From contig UESW01003901.1 in the NCBI GenBank assembly GCA_900491605.1, positions 1,072,835-1,136,834 of the forward strand: a DNA stretch of 64,000 nucleotides, in the 5' to 3' direction. Positions 12,380 to 23,230 of the stretch are shown in pieces (within the stretch, counting starts at the first letter, position 1; every line of letters begins with the position of its first letter). The notes beneath the pieces are model-generated. The model was not told the DNA's origin. It did no database searches and saw only the letters and a program-made list of their open reading frames with translations. The translations under genes were made by a program, and so were the position numbers. This DNA comes from Calamus simplicifolius. Its lineage: Eukaryota; Streptophyta; Magnoliopsida; Arecales; Arecaceae.

Positions 12380-13311
12380 GAGGAGCTCTTTTCAAATCAA
12401 AAAAAAATAGAGTGGTGAAAAAGAGAGAAAGAAAATCTTTCAAAAAGAGGGAAAAACAGAGCTTCATTGGAAAAATCATTTGAGTCAAGAAAAGAGATTC
12501 AAAAGGAGTGAAATCAAAGAGAGAGATTCGTGTGCTCCAGAGCTACAATCAACAAAAGTTCAAGAGGAGATCCCAAAGCAACCAAGAGCAAATCAAGATC
12601 TTCCAACCTAGAAGAAAAAGAAGAAAAGCTTCAACCAACATCCAAAAGCCCCAAAGCTAGGAGAATCTGTGCTGAGGCCTGATTCCACACTTCAAAGGAG
12701 TTGGAGAAGAGAAGCAAAGAAGCCAAGCCTGCATTCAAGCTTATTAATCAGGCTTTTCTAAACCTAAGCTTTATTTTGATTATTCTGCTCAGGAGCTGTT
12801 TGTATTTAAACTCTAAATTATTTTCTTGTGTACTGATTCAATCAGTGGATTGAATCAGTGGAGGTAGTTGTACCTCGTTGTAAGCTTGGGATAGCTTACG
12901 TGTTGGGTTCGTTGTGATCCCGTTAAAAACAACGAGTTGGGTTTTGTGCTGGTAAGCCCGTGTAAAACCGGCTGGGTTCGTTGTGATCCCGGAAAAACAA
13001 CAAGTTTGAGTTGTGAGCTTGTAAAACAACTCGGCTGTAATCTAGGGAGATTATAGTGTGGACCCAAGTGAATCTTGGGAGTGGACGTAGGTGCTGGTTG
13101 CACCGAACCACTATAAAATCTTCTTGTGTTTGCCGTGCTCATTTGTCTCTCACTCTATCTCTCTTATATTTCTGTTTGTGCATTGCTTATAAGTTAATTT
13201 CTCTCACTTGCACATCTTGAGTTAATTTGTTTAAAACATTTCAAAAAGTCTTAAATTTTTAAGAACCCAATTCACCCCCCCCCCTCTTGGGTTGCCATCT
13301 GGGCCAACAAT

Positions 13312-13323
13312 TGGTATCAGAGC
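13312..13323 (+). promoter_or_regulatory. Primer-binding site (initiator tRNA-Met type)
   Basis: tggtatcagagc starts three bases after the 5' LTR end. It is the standard plant Copia primer-binding site complementary to the 3' end of initiator tRNA-Met. Confidence 0.92.
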
Positions 13324-13371
13324 AAGTGCTCATTTAGAATTTGATCTCACGATCAAGGGCTAAAGATCCTT

Positions 13372-15108
13372 ATGGCAACACAAAGTGGTTCATGTTTTGC
13401 TGAAGGTCATTCTACGAATAGACCTCCTTTATTTAATGGAACCAACTATTCATATTGGAAAGCTAGAATGAGAATATTCATTCAAGCTTCTGACTATGAA
13501 TTGTGGGGAGTAATAATGAATGGACCTAGTACACCCACACACGTAGTTGATGGCACTATTGTTCCTAAGCCCGAAAGGGATTGGAATGATAATGATAGGA
13601 GAATGGCACAATTAAATGCTAAAGCCATTAACATTTTGTATTGTTCCTTAGATTCTAATGAATTCAACCGAATCTCAACATGTAATTCCGCAAAAGAAAT
13701 TTGGGATAGGTTGGAAATAACACATGAAGGAACAAGTCAAGTAAAAGAATCAAAGATAAATATTTTGGTTCATAAATATGAATTATTTACCATGGAACAA
13801 AATGAAACCATCACATGCATGTTCACTAGATTCACTGATATTGTGAATGGTTTGAAAAGTCTTGGAAAAGTATATACTAACTCTGAGCTTGTTCGCAAAA
13901 TTCTTAGGTCACTTCCAAGGACTTGGGAAGCCAAGGTGACAGCCATACAAGAAGCCAAAGATCTGAACATCCTACCATTGGAAGAGCTTCTTGGTTCGCT
14001 AATGACTCATGAGCTTCAAGTTAAACAACATGTCAATGAGGATGAGTCAAGAAAGAAGAAGACCATCGCCCTCAAGGCTGCAAAAGTTGAAGATAGCAGC
14101 AGCGATGATGAAGAGGATGATGATGATGAGACAGCCCTCCTTGCAAGGAAATTCAAGAAGTTTATGCAAAGAAGGAGGCCCTTCCACAAGAAGAGATTTG
14201 GATCAAAAATGGAAGGAGAAAAAGAAAAGGATAAGAAAAAGGAAAAGGACAAGGACAAAGAGAAAGAGCCCTTAGTATGTTATGAATGTAAAAAGCCAGG
14301 GCATTTTAGATATGACTGTCCTTTACTTAAGAAGGCCTATAAGAAAAAGAAAAAGGCCTACATGGCAACTTGGACTGACAGTGAAGAGTCTTCTTCCGAA
14401 GAAGAAGAACAAAAAGAAGTTGCAAATGTTTGCTTCATGGCGGACGACAACGAAGAGGTAAGTACCGAAACCCCCGATGATGAATTTACTTTTGATGAAA
14501 TGTTTGAAGCATTTAATGAATTGATGATTGATTTCAAGGCTTTGAAAAAGAAACACAAATCTTTGAAAACTGAAAACTTAAATTTAATTAATGAGAAAAA
14601 TGAGTTAAATCTTGTAGTTAAAGATTTAAAAGATAAAAAGGAAACACTTTTTAATGAAAAGAATGATTTTGCTCATAAGATTGATTTGATTAAATCTGAG
14701 AATGAAAATCTAATTAAAGAGAAAGAATCAATCTCTAATGAAAATGATTTTCTAAAGAAAGATGTTAAAAAGTATAAAGACATTGTTGAGAAATTTACTC
14801 TAAGCTCAACTAAACTAAATATGATTTTAGATAGTCAAAAAGCAGTTTTTGACAAAGCAGGTTTAGGGTATAACACATTTAGAAAACAAAAATCATTGAA
14901 AAATATTTTTGTAAAAGCTAACCAAAGTAATATTACTTGTTTTAAATGTAATCAAAAAGGACATAAATCTTTTGAGTGCAAAACAATAAGTAATAATGAA
15001 AAATTAAACACTAAAGGAAAGAAAATTTGGGTTCCGAAAGGAACAATTTTTATTGCTACTAACCATGAAGGACCCAAGAAAGCTTGGGTACCTAAACATA
15101 AAGTTTAA
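13372..15108 (+). CDS. gag: Copia Gag, intact, 578 aa
   Basis: Structural protein that packages retrotransposon RNA in virus-like particles. The N-terminal part (RPPLFNGTNYSYWKARMRIF) is the Copia gag domain that starts with an FNGxNYxxWK motif. An acidic and lysine-rich stretch follows, then a first CCHC zinc knuckle CYECKKPGHFRYDC (residues 303-316), a long charged coiled coil (about 385-480) and a second knuckle CFKCNQKGHKSFEC (523-536). Two knuckles and the coiled coil make it longer than a typical Copia Gag. It ends with an in-frame TAA; pol continues in the same frame from ATG 15112, one codon later. It is the only intact long frame in the element. Confidence 0.93.
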   Translation: MATQSGSCFAEGHSTNRPPLFNGTNYSYWKARMRIFIQASDYELWGVIMNGPSTPTHVVDGTIVPKPERDWNDNDRRMAQLNAKAINILYCSLDSNEFNRISTCNSAKEIWDRLEITHEGTSQVKESKINILVHKYELFTMEQNETITCMFTRFTDIVNGLKSLGKVYTNSELVRKILRSLPRTWEAKVTAIQEAKDLNILPLEELLGSLMTHELQVKQHVNEDESRKKKTIALKAAKVEDSSSDDEEDDDDETALLARKFKKFMQRRRPFHKKRFGSKMEGEKEKDKKKEKDKDKEKEPLVCYECKKPGHFRYDCPLLKKAYKKKKKAYMATWTDSEESSSEEEEQKEVANVCFMADDNEEVSTETPDDEFTFDEMFEAFNELMIDFKALKKKHKSLKTENLNLINEKNELNLVVKDLKDKKETLFNEKNDFAHKIDLIKSENENLIKEKESISNENDFLKKDVKKYKDIVEKFTLSSTKLNMILDSQKAVFDKAGLGYNTFRKQKSLKNIFVKANQSNITCFKCNQKGHKSFECKTISNNEKLNTKGKKIWVPKGTIFIATNHEGPKKAWVPKHKV

Positions 15109-16262
15109 ATTATGTTGCAGGAATGTCTTGTAGCCAAAAGATCAAAGAAAAAGTGGTACCTTGATAGTGGCTGCTCAAGACATATGACGGGTGACAAAGA
15201 TGAATTCATCACCCTGGAAGAAAAGAAAGGTGGAGTTGTTACGTTTGGCGATAATGGTAAAGGTCAAATTATGGGCCTTGGTAAAGTTCGTATAACTCCA
15301 TCTACATTTATTGATAATGTACTTTATGTTGATGGTTTGAAGCATAATCTAATTAGTATAAGCCAATTATGTGATAAAAACTTTAATGTTTCATTTAAAT
15401 CTTCAATATGCACTGTAACTAATTCTATTGATAATAGCATTGTATTTACTGGTTATAGACATGGCAATGTTTACTTGGTTGATCTAGAAAAATTATCTTT
15501 GAGTGATCATTGCTTGATTGCTGACAATGCTAATATAAATGAAATTAGTTGGTTGTGGCATCGTAGATTAGGTCATGCAAGCACACACCTTATTTCAAAA
15601 TTAATTAAAATGGATTTAGTTAAAGGCTTACCTAAACTAGATTTTGAAAATAACAAAATATGTGATGCATGTCAATTTGGAAAACAAACAAGAAGTTCTT
15701 TCAAATCTAAAAATGTTGTTTCAACTTCTAGGCCATTAGAGCTACTTCACATGGACCTTTTTGGACCAACTAGAACCACAAGTCTAGGAGGAAAGAAATA
15801 TGGTCTAGTGATTGTAGATGATTATTCTAGATATACTTGGGTACTGTTTTTAGCTCACAAAGATGAGACTTTCTCGATATTCCTGAAATTCTTCAAGAAA
15901 GTCACAAATGAGAAAAACACTACCATAGTATCTCTAAGAAGTGATCATGGAACTGAATTTGAAAATCACTTATTTGAAAGTTTCTGCACTGAAAATGGTA
16001 TTAATCATAATTTTTCAGCCCCTAGGACTCCACAGCAAAATGGTGTAGTTGAAAGGAAAAATAGGACTCTAGAAGACATGGCCCGTACCATGCTATGCGA
16101 AAGTAACCTACCAAAGTACTTTTGGGCGGAAGCTATTAACACAGCATGCTACATCTTAAATCGAGCCCTAATAAGACCAATCTTAAAGAAAACACCTTAT
16201 GAATTATGGAATGAAAGAAAACCCAATATAAAATACTTTCATGCATTTGGATGTAAATGTTT
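15109..16262 (+). pseudogene. pol: Copia pol part 1: protease and integrase core
   Basis: The frame shared with gag resumes with a retropepsin active site WYLDSGCSRHMTGD. It continues into the integrase zinc-binding region (HRRLGHASTHL ... CDACQFGKQTR) and the catalytic DDE core: HMDLFGPT, SDHGTEFENHLF and PQQNGVVERKNRTLEDMAR. These proteins mature the particle and insert the cDNA. The frame ends at 16290 after one base appears to be missing near 16258-16262, where the sequence CKCF should continue into the next frame. All catalytic motifs are present, so the lesion is recent or artefactual. Confidence 0.9.
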
Positions 16263-16808
16263 ATTCATAATAATGGTAAAAACAATTTAGGAAAATTTGA
16301 TGCTAAATCTGATGAAGGAATCTTTTTAGGATATTCAACAACTAGTAAAGCTTATAGAGTATTTAACAAGAAAACCTTAGTAGTTGAAGAATCCATTCAT
16401 ATAGTTTTCGATGAGTCTTTAGCATCTAGTTCTGAAAAGCTTGATGATGAGGAAGATACAAACATAATTGAAAAAGATCTTGAAAAACTTAATATTGAAG
16501 TATCTTCAGATCATGAGCAAGAAGCTAAAGATGATGATTCACATAAGGATGATGATGTCAATATTGATCATAATGATATAGATCTTCCAAGAGACTGGAG
16601 ATATGCTCATAGTCATCCCAAGGAATTGATTATAGGTGATCCATCTCAAGGAATAAGAACTAGATCATATATGAGAAATATTAGTAATCATCTTGCATTT
16701 GTATCACAAATTGAACCTAAAACTATTGAAGAAGCTGAAAAAGATAATAATTGGATGTTAGCAATGCAAGAAGAATTAAATCAATTCACTAGAAATAATG
16801 TATGGACT
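16257..16808 (+). pseudogene. Copia pol part 2: integrase C-terminus and linker to RT
   Basis: The frame starting FIHNNGKNNLGKFDAKSDEG continues the integrase C-terminal domain, including the GIFLGYSTTSKAYRVFN motif typical of Copia. An acidic linker follows, then the RT N-terminal extension (EEAEKDNNWMLAMQEELNQF). It stops at 16811 because one base is missing near 16803-16808; the protein resumes in the next frame. Confidence 0.88.
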
Positions 16809-17590
16809 TAGTGGAAAGACCTAAAAATCATTCAGTAATAGGATCAAAATGGGTTTTTAGAAATAAACTAGATGAAAATGGCATAGTAATTAGAAACAAA
16901 GCTAGATTAGTTGCAAAAGGATATAATCAAGAGGAAGGTATTGATTTTGATGAAACCTTTGCACCAGTAGCTAGATTAGAAGCCATTAGACTTTTACTTG
17001 CATTTGCATGTCATATGAATTTTAACTTATTTCAAATGGATGTTAAAAGCGCATTTTTAAATGGTTTTATAAATGAAGAAGTTTATGTTGAACAACCACC
17101 AGGTTTTGAAGATCACGAATTTTCAAATCACGTCTTTAAATTGCACAAAGCTTTATATGGTTTGAAACAAGCACCTAGAGCTTGGTATGATAGGCTAAGT
17201 AAATTTTTAATTGAAAATGATTTCACAAGAGGAAATGTAGATAAAACATTATTTTTGAAAAGAAAAAGTAAAGATTTACTTGTAGTACAAATATACGTTG
17301 ATGACATTATTTTTGGTGCTACTAACGATTCTCTATGTCAAGAATTTGCCAAGTTAATGCAGGGCGAATTTGAAATGAGCATGATGGGAGAACTCAACTT
17401 CTTCCTTGGACTCCAAATCAAACAAAGCAAAGAGGGAATCTTCATCAACCAAACAAAATACACAAGAGAAATCCTAAAGAAGTTTGGTATGGAATCAATG
17501 AAACCCCTCGGAACACCAATGAGTCCTTCATGCAAGCTGGACAAAGATGAAGAAGGTAAGAAGGTTGATCAAAATATTATCGAGGTATTA
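16802..17590 (+). pseudogene. Copia pol part 3: reverse transcriptase
   Basis: Carries the RVT_2 reverse transcriptase core: VIGSKWVFRNKLDENG, the first catalytic aspartate in FQMDVKSAFLNG, LYGLKQAPRAWYDRL and the YVDD box in QIYVDDIIFGAT. Another single-base loss near 17575-17585 shifts the frame before the GSLLYLTASRPDI motif, which is then found in the next frame. Confidence 0.9.
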
Positions 17591-18239
17591 TCGGATCCCT
17601 TCTTTATTTAACTGCAAGTAGACCAGATATTATGTTTGCTGTATGTTTATGTGCTAGATTTCAATCAGAACCTAAAGAATCACATTTAATAGCTGTTAAA
17701 AGAATACTAAGATATCTAAATGGAACAAAAAATGTAGGTTTATGGTATTCTAGAGACTCCACATTAAACTAATTGCATACTCAGATTCTGATTATGCTGG
17801 ATGTAAATTAGATAGAAAAAGCACAAGTGGTGCATGCCAATTCTTAGGAAGTAACTTAATCTCATGGTTTAGCAAAAAGCAAAATTCAGTTGCATTATCA
17901 ACTACTGAAGCTGAATATGTAGCGGCTGGAAGTTGCTGTGCGCAAATCCTATGGATTAAGCGACAACTTGAAGACTATGGTATCACACTTAATAAGACAC
18001 CCATAAAATGTGATAATACAAGCGCAATCAATTTAACTAAAAATCCAATTCAACATTCAAGGACAAAACACATAGAAATTAGATATCACTTTATAAGAGA
18101 ACATGTAACTAATGAAGAAATTTGTCTTGAATATGTTAACACTGAAGAACAATTAGCTGATATTTTTACAAAACCTTTAAGCGAAGAAAGATTTTGTTAT
18201 CTTAGAGGAGAATTAGGGATTTGTGATCCTTTGGAATAG
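17591..18239 (+). pseudogene. Copia pol part 4: RT end and RNase H
   Basis: Begins with GSLLYLTASRPDIMFAVC and runs into RNase H: SDSDYAGCKLDRKSTSG, then STTEAEYVAAGSCC, then CDNTSAINLTKNPIQHSRTK. It ends with an in-frame TAG after DPLE. A further missing base near 17764-17771, between WYSRDSTLN and AYSDSDYAG, splits it again. RNase H removes the RNA strand during reverse transcription; the acidic residues in SDSDYAG, TEAEY and CDN are present. Confidence 0.85.
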
Positions 18240-20788
18240 ATTTTGAAACCCCTAAGGAAATGTATCTAGAGTTCTTTCAATTTCTCAAAATCTTAAGGAA
18301 ATTTTATCTAGAACTCATATCAATTTGATCTCTCAAAATCCATGATTTTTAATCATACTCAAAGATCAAATTCCGGACTCATTTCAGATTCTCTGAATCT
18401 TTATTTTTTTTCTCTGAAATGGTCTCGGAGCCGACTCGGACAGTATCGGAGTCGACCCCTGTTTCTGTTGAAACTCGGGAGCCGACCCCCGCTCTGCGCG
18501 AGTCGACTCGATTTCGGGTCCGTGCTCTGTGACTACTCGGGAGCCGACTCCACGCTTTGCGCGAGTCGACTCGACGTGGTCCCAGTTTGATTATCTAGGG
18601 CACGAGTCGACCCCACGGACATTTCAATCATTTCTAATCATTCCAAACTCTTTCCAAAGCTTTCCAAACCTTCCAAAACTCCAAAAACCTCTGATTATTC
18701 ACTCCATCTAGATCTATGGCACCTAAAACTCGTGGAGCTAGCAGTAGTGGCGCCGGATTGAAGAGGAAACGGACCGTTCGACGACCCGTCCGCGAGCCGT
18801 CTCCGGATTCGTCTCTACATCTTCTCCGAGTGGTTCTCCTGTTCCAGCTACCACTCTTCAGGTAGATCACCTTGCCAGTAGAGTTATTACAACCGGTAGA
18901 AGGTGGATTTGAGTTATTTGAGAATGAAGGTTTTATAATAGGTAGACAGTTGATTGAGATGGGACTTGAGAAAATGTGTTCACTGGATTGTCCCACGTAT
19001 CCTGCATTAGTTAAGGAATTTTACAAAAATTTGACTAGAGGTGATGATGGTTTAGTGAGCGTGTGAGAGGCATTGGATTGAATATCACTGCCACTATTTT
19101 ATCTAGACTGTTAGATTTACCCCTGTCTGGACCATCCACTTATGCCCCAGAGGATAGATCACCTGCCCTCACAAGATTATTGAACAGAAATTTTGAGGGT
19201 TTTGAAGAAGTTTTTGCAAACAATTGCCTTTGGAGCTGAGGTTACTTCACAATATCTGCAGTAGAATTTTGTTCCCAAGACTGGCAGATTTGATTATGTT
19301 CTGAGAGAGATATTTTTATGGATGCTGTTGTCTGGAAGCCTATTAATTTGCCTCGGATGATCATTTGGTACATTGCTGATTGTGGAGGGAAGAAGAAGTC
19401 AAGTTTGCCCTATGGCATGGTTCTAACGAAGTTATTTCAAAGCCAAGGGATTGCATTTGGTGATAGTGAGCCAAAAAGGAATTAAGGCATACTGATTATT
19501 ACTCTTTGGCTACTATTCATCGAATGGGTTTTGTTAAGAGGAATGGAAGATGGGAGAGGAAGAATATTGCAGAGGACAGAGCTATGGATGCTGAGGCCCC
19601 CAGACCATCTGTGAGACATTCTTCACCTGAGCCTCCTCAGAGCTCTTCTGTTCCAGATTTTCCAGCCCCTGCCTGTCCTGCTCTGCTCCAGCTCAGACAT
19701 CTACTTTATCATCTGTTAGCTTTTCTGATGTTCAGTTAGATCAGCTTAGATCCTTATTCAAATCTGAGATTAGTGAGCATGAAATAGATTGAAAAATGAA
19801 TTTGATGAAAAGTTTATGAATTTGAAAGAAGCTTTGTATTCACTTAGTGATCGGGTTGCATCTATTGAATCTACTCTTAGTTCATCCACCAGCTCCTTAA
19901 GTGAAGACTTGAAGAATATTTTTGGAGAGCTTAAGGATATCTGTGGTGACTCAGAGACCTATTCCCAGTGCAACGCCGAGCTTCAGGATAAGATTTTGAC
20001 TGCTTGTACTTTTGTAGATAATAAGCTTAAAGATTATGTTAAACTACAATGTGAAGGAATGAAGCAGATAGTTGATCATTTGAATAGGATTACAAGAAGA
20101 AACTTTTGATATTTTTAATGTAATCTCATTTCAATGTACTGAGTAATCTCATTTTGATGTAATGAAGTTCACTTTGTAATCTCATTTTGATGCAATGAAT
20201 ATTTTAACTTTTGTCTAAGCAATTTCTTTAATGTATTGGATGCTTGATTTGATCTTGAATTAGCAATGCAATGAAGAAATTTACTTATGAAGCTTGTATT
20301 TGAATTGATATAATGAATTTGATACAATGAAGTTGATACAATTAGATAAATGGTTGAGAAGTTTAATGATTATATGGAAAACTTGAAAACCTTAATACAT
20401 TCTTGATGCAATGACTTTATCCTAACCTTTTTGTTGATTACAAAAAAGGGGGAGAGATTTTTTAATCGTATATGCTTTCAATTAAATATGCTTTCAATAC
20501 AATTAAATTTAAATTTTAAATTTGAAAGGGGAGAGATAATTTGAATATTAAAGAGGGAGAGTTAATCTAAGTAAAAGGGAGAGATAAGTTATCATTATGC
20601 TTAAAATTTAAAAGGGAAAAATTATTTGCTTGAACTTAAAATTGAAAATTTTGAATGAATTACAAAATTGAGTTTCATAGGGGGAGCTATCTCATTTAGG
20701 GGGAGCCTCTCAATGAACATAAAAATTGATTTTGGTATCGAAAATTTTCAATACAAACATGCATATACTCAATGTTTTTGTCATCATC
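18240..20788 (+). pseudogene. Post-pol extra region of the Copia element, decayed coding, env-like position
   Basis: About 2.5 kb lies between the pol stop and the polypurine tract, where SIRE/Maximus elements carry an extra ORF. It opens with seven more gagtcgactc-like motifs (18427-18612). At 18717 a start MAPKTRGASSSGAGLKRKR opens a basic protein that soon shifts frame. Segments such as LPYGMVLTKLFQSQGIAFGD resemble the plant 'putative transposon protein' domain seen in many plant genomes. A C-terminal coiled-coil frame (19795-20109) contains SLSDRVASIESTLSSSTS. Several frameshifts break it. I see no signal peptide or transmembrane helix to support a true envelope protein. Confidence 0.6.
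18425..18614. repeat. Second array of GAG(C/T)CGAC motifs, 3' of pol
   Basis: Seven copies of gagccgactc/gagtcgacyc occur here in about 190 bases. They mirror the U3 array of the LTR but lie internally, between pol and the post-pol frame. This could be a second internal promoter or a captured U3 piece. Confidence 0.6.
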
Positions 20789-20801
20789 AAAAAGGGGAGA
20801 T
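20789..20801 (+). promoter_or_regulatory. Polypurine tract
   Basis: The purine run aaaaaggggaga directly precedes the 3' LTR and primes plus-strand DNA synthesis. Similar aaaaaggggg-type runs lie upstream (20446-20455). Confidence 0.85.
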
Positions 20802-22552
20802 TGTTGAGAAATTTGGGAGATTGTAATTATTTAATTACCCCAACTTATTGATTTTGATGATTTCCAAAAGCCATGAGTATTTTAAAGGAAATAATGAGTT
20901 TATTAATCAAAAACCTTGAGCTTATTCAAAATGAAAGCAATGGACTCTCAATGTTTAAATTCACTGAGTTTTGAATCAATTTGAAAAAGAAGTTTCAAGC
21001 TCTATATTAAGATTTCAAAAAGGAATTTTTACATGTTATATTTCAATCAATGATTTCTTGAAACATGTCTTGAATTCATGCTTAATGTCATATTTATTGT
21101 ATTCAAGTCAAAATATCATTTAAAATTATTCTGGGACGAATTTCAAAGTCAATCAGAAAATTTCTGATTTTTGATACGTTCCGGAGCCGACTCTAGAGTT
21201 TCAGAGTCGACTCCAGTAAGTAACAGAGATTTCTGATTTTCTCGAGTCGACCCTTGGATTTCAAGAGTCGACCCCTGACTCTGTGCGAGCCGACTCCTGG
21301 ACTGTGCGAGCCGACTCCGCTCAAACAACAGAAAGCATGTTTTTTGAGCGCTTCTCGAGTCGACTCCCCATTTTCTTCGAGTCGACCCCCGACTGTCGGG
21401 AGCCGACACTTTGGTTCTTCGCGAGTCGACCCTCTAACGTTTAAATGTTTCTATTTTTAGTAATCGACTTCGAGCCGACTCCCACAGTGCTCGAGTCGAC
21501 TCCGCGAAATTCTGGGCGAATTTTTCACGATGACACGTCAGCCCCAACGGTAATATTTTCAAATAACGGCTATATTTCTGTGTTTCTAACGGATATATTT
21601 TTGCAGAATCTATAAATAGAGGAGCTCTTTTCAAATCAAAAAACAATAGAGTGGTGAAAAAGAGAGAAAAGAAAATCTTTCAAAAAGAGGGAAAAACAGA
21701 GCTTCATTGGAAAAATCATTTGAGTCAAGAAAAGAGATTCAAAAGGAGTGAAATCAAAGAGAGAGATTCGTGTGCTCCAGAGCTACAATCTACAAAAGTT
21801 CAAGAGGAGATCCCAAAGCAACCAAGAGCAAATCAAGATCTTCCAACCTAGAAGAAAAAGAAGAAAAGCTTCAACCAACATCCAAAAGCCCCAAAGCTAG
21901 GAGAATCTGTGCTGAGGCCTGATTCCACACTTCAAAGGAGTTGGAGAAGAGAAGCAAAGAAGCCAAGCCTGCATTCAAGCTTATTAATCAGGCTTTTCTA
22001 AACCTAAGCTTTATTTTGATTATTCTGCTCAGAGGAGCTGTTTGTATTTAAACTCTAAATTATTTTCTTGTGTACTGATTCAATCAGTGGATTGAATCAG
22101 TGGAGGTAGTTGTACCTCGTTGTAAGCTTGGGATAGCTTACGTGTTGGGTTCGTTGTGATCCCGTTAAAAACAACGAGTTGGGTTTTGTGCTGGTAAGCC
22201 CGTGTAAAACCGGCTGGGTTCGTTGTGATCCCGGAAAAACAACAAGTTTGAGTTGTGAGCTTGTAAAACAACTCGGCTGTAATCTAGGGAGATTATAGTG
22301 TGGACCCAAGTGAATCTTGGGAGTGGACGTAGGTGCTGGTTGCACCGAACCACTATAAAATCTTCTTGTGTTTGCCGTGCTCATTTGTCTCTCACTCTAT
22401 CTCTCTTATATTTCTGTTTGTGCATTGCTTATAAGTTAATTTCTCTCACTTGCACATCTTGAGTTAATTTGTTTAAAACATTTCAAAAAGTCTTAAATTT
22501 TTAAGAACCCAATTCACCCCCCCCCCCTCTTGGGTTGCCATCTGGACCAACA
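20802..22552 (+). repeat. 3' LTR of the 11-kb Copia element
   Basis: Same sequence as 11565-13309 with about a dozen differences: single-base or dinucleotide indels in short runs, plus about four substitutions. It ends GGACCAACA and is followed by the second GTGGT (22553-22557). Confidence 0.95.
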
Positions 22553-22557
22553 GTGGT

Positions 22558-23230
22558 ATTCAGAACTATCAACTCAGCCTCCATAGTGCTTTTAGAAATA
22601 ATAGTTTGCCTAGTTGATCCCCAGACAATAGCAGCACCGCCAAGAAGAAAGAGATATCCGATGGTTGATTTTAAATCATGAGAATCAGTGACCCAATTAG
22701 CATCACTCTAATTCTCAACTGCCTCATGGTATTCAGTGAACATCAAAGAGAGATTAAGTGTTCCCTTTAAATATCGAAACACTCTTTTTAAGGCTACCCA
22801 ATGAGATTGATCAGGATTTTGATTATATCTACTAAGCCTTCCTACAGCATAAGCAATATCAGGTCTTGTCCTATTTACTACATACAAGAGAGATCCTATA
22901 ATTTGAGAATACTTTAATTGATTAATTGGGTCACCTAAATTTTTCTTTAGGTGAAAGTTAGGATCAAATGGAGTAGATACTGATTTAAGATTGGAATAAC
23001 CAAACTTCTTGATCATTTTTTCTATTAAATGAGAAAGAGAGAGAGCTATCCCTTCATGGGACTTGATAAGCTTCATCCCTAGCATTACATCCACTTCACC
23101 TAAATCTTTCATATCAAACTTAGAAGAGACAAAAGATTTAATACTTGAAATAATTTTAAGAGATGTTCTAAAAATTAAAATATCATCGATATATAAGCAA
23201 AGGATTACACAATTATTGTCAATGATCTTA
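22558..23230 (-). pseudogene. RT C-terminus and start of RNase H, Copia element B
   Basis: The YVDD-type box appears as LCLYIDDILIF near 23190. It is followed by MKDLGEVDVMLGMKLIKSHE and the RT end (YSQIIGSLLYVVNRTRPDIAY, RYLKGTLNLSLMF). RNase H follows but is cut within a degenerate AELI motif at 22558 by the inserted element. Confidence 0.88.

Larger units (their letters stand above)
11565..13309 (+). repeat. 5' LTR of the 11-kb Copia element
   Basis: It begins TGTTGAGAAATTTGGG and ends GGGCCAACA, the TG..CA termini of an LTR. It is nearly identical to 20802-22552. It contains an array of gagtcgactc-like motifs (11948-12265), a TATA box at 12372 and a C-run just before its end. Apparent ORFs on both strands at 12838-13142 are repeated in the other LTR and are not genes. 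Confidence 0.95.
11565..22552 (+). mobile_element. Complete Copia LTR retrotransposon, SIRE/Maximus-like, 10,988 bp
   Basis: The order is 5' LTR (11565-13309), tRNA-Met-type primer site, gag, protease, integrase, reverse transcriptase, RNase H, a 2.5-kb post-pol region, polypurine tract and 3' LTR (20802-22552). A perfect 5-bp duplication GTGGT flanks the element. PR-INT-RT-RH is the Copia domain order. The large size, coiled-coil gag and extra region after pol resemble the SIRE/Maximus lineage; that lineage call is an inference from family knowledge. The two LTRs differ by about a dozen positions, mostly single-base indels with only about four substitutions, so insertion was recent. It inserted into the RNase H domain of an older Copia element on the opposite strand. 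Confidence 0.95.

Noticed and set aside
12838..13142. ORFs of 62-95 aa repeated at 22080-22384
   Set aside because: They lie inside both LTR copies of the 11-kb Copia element and resemble no protein.
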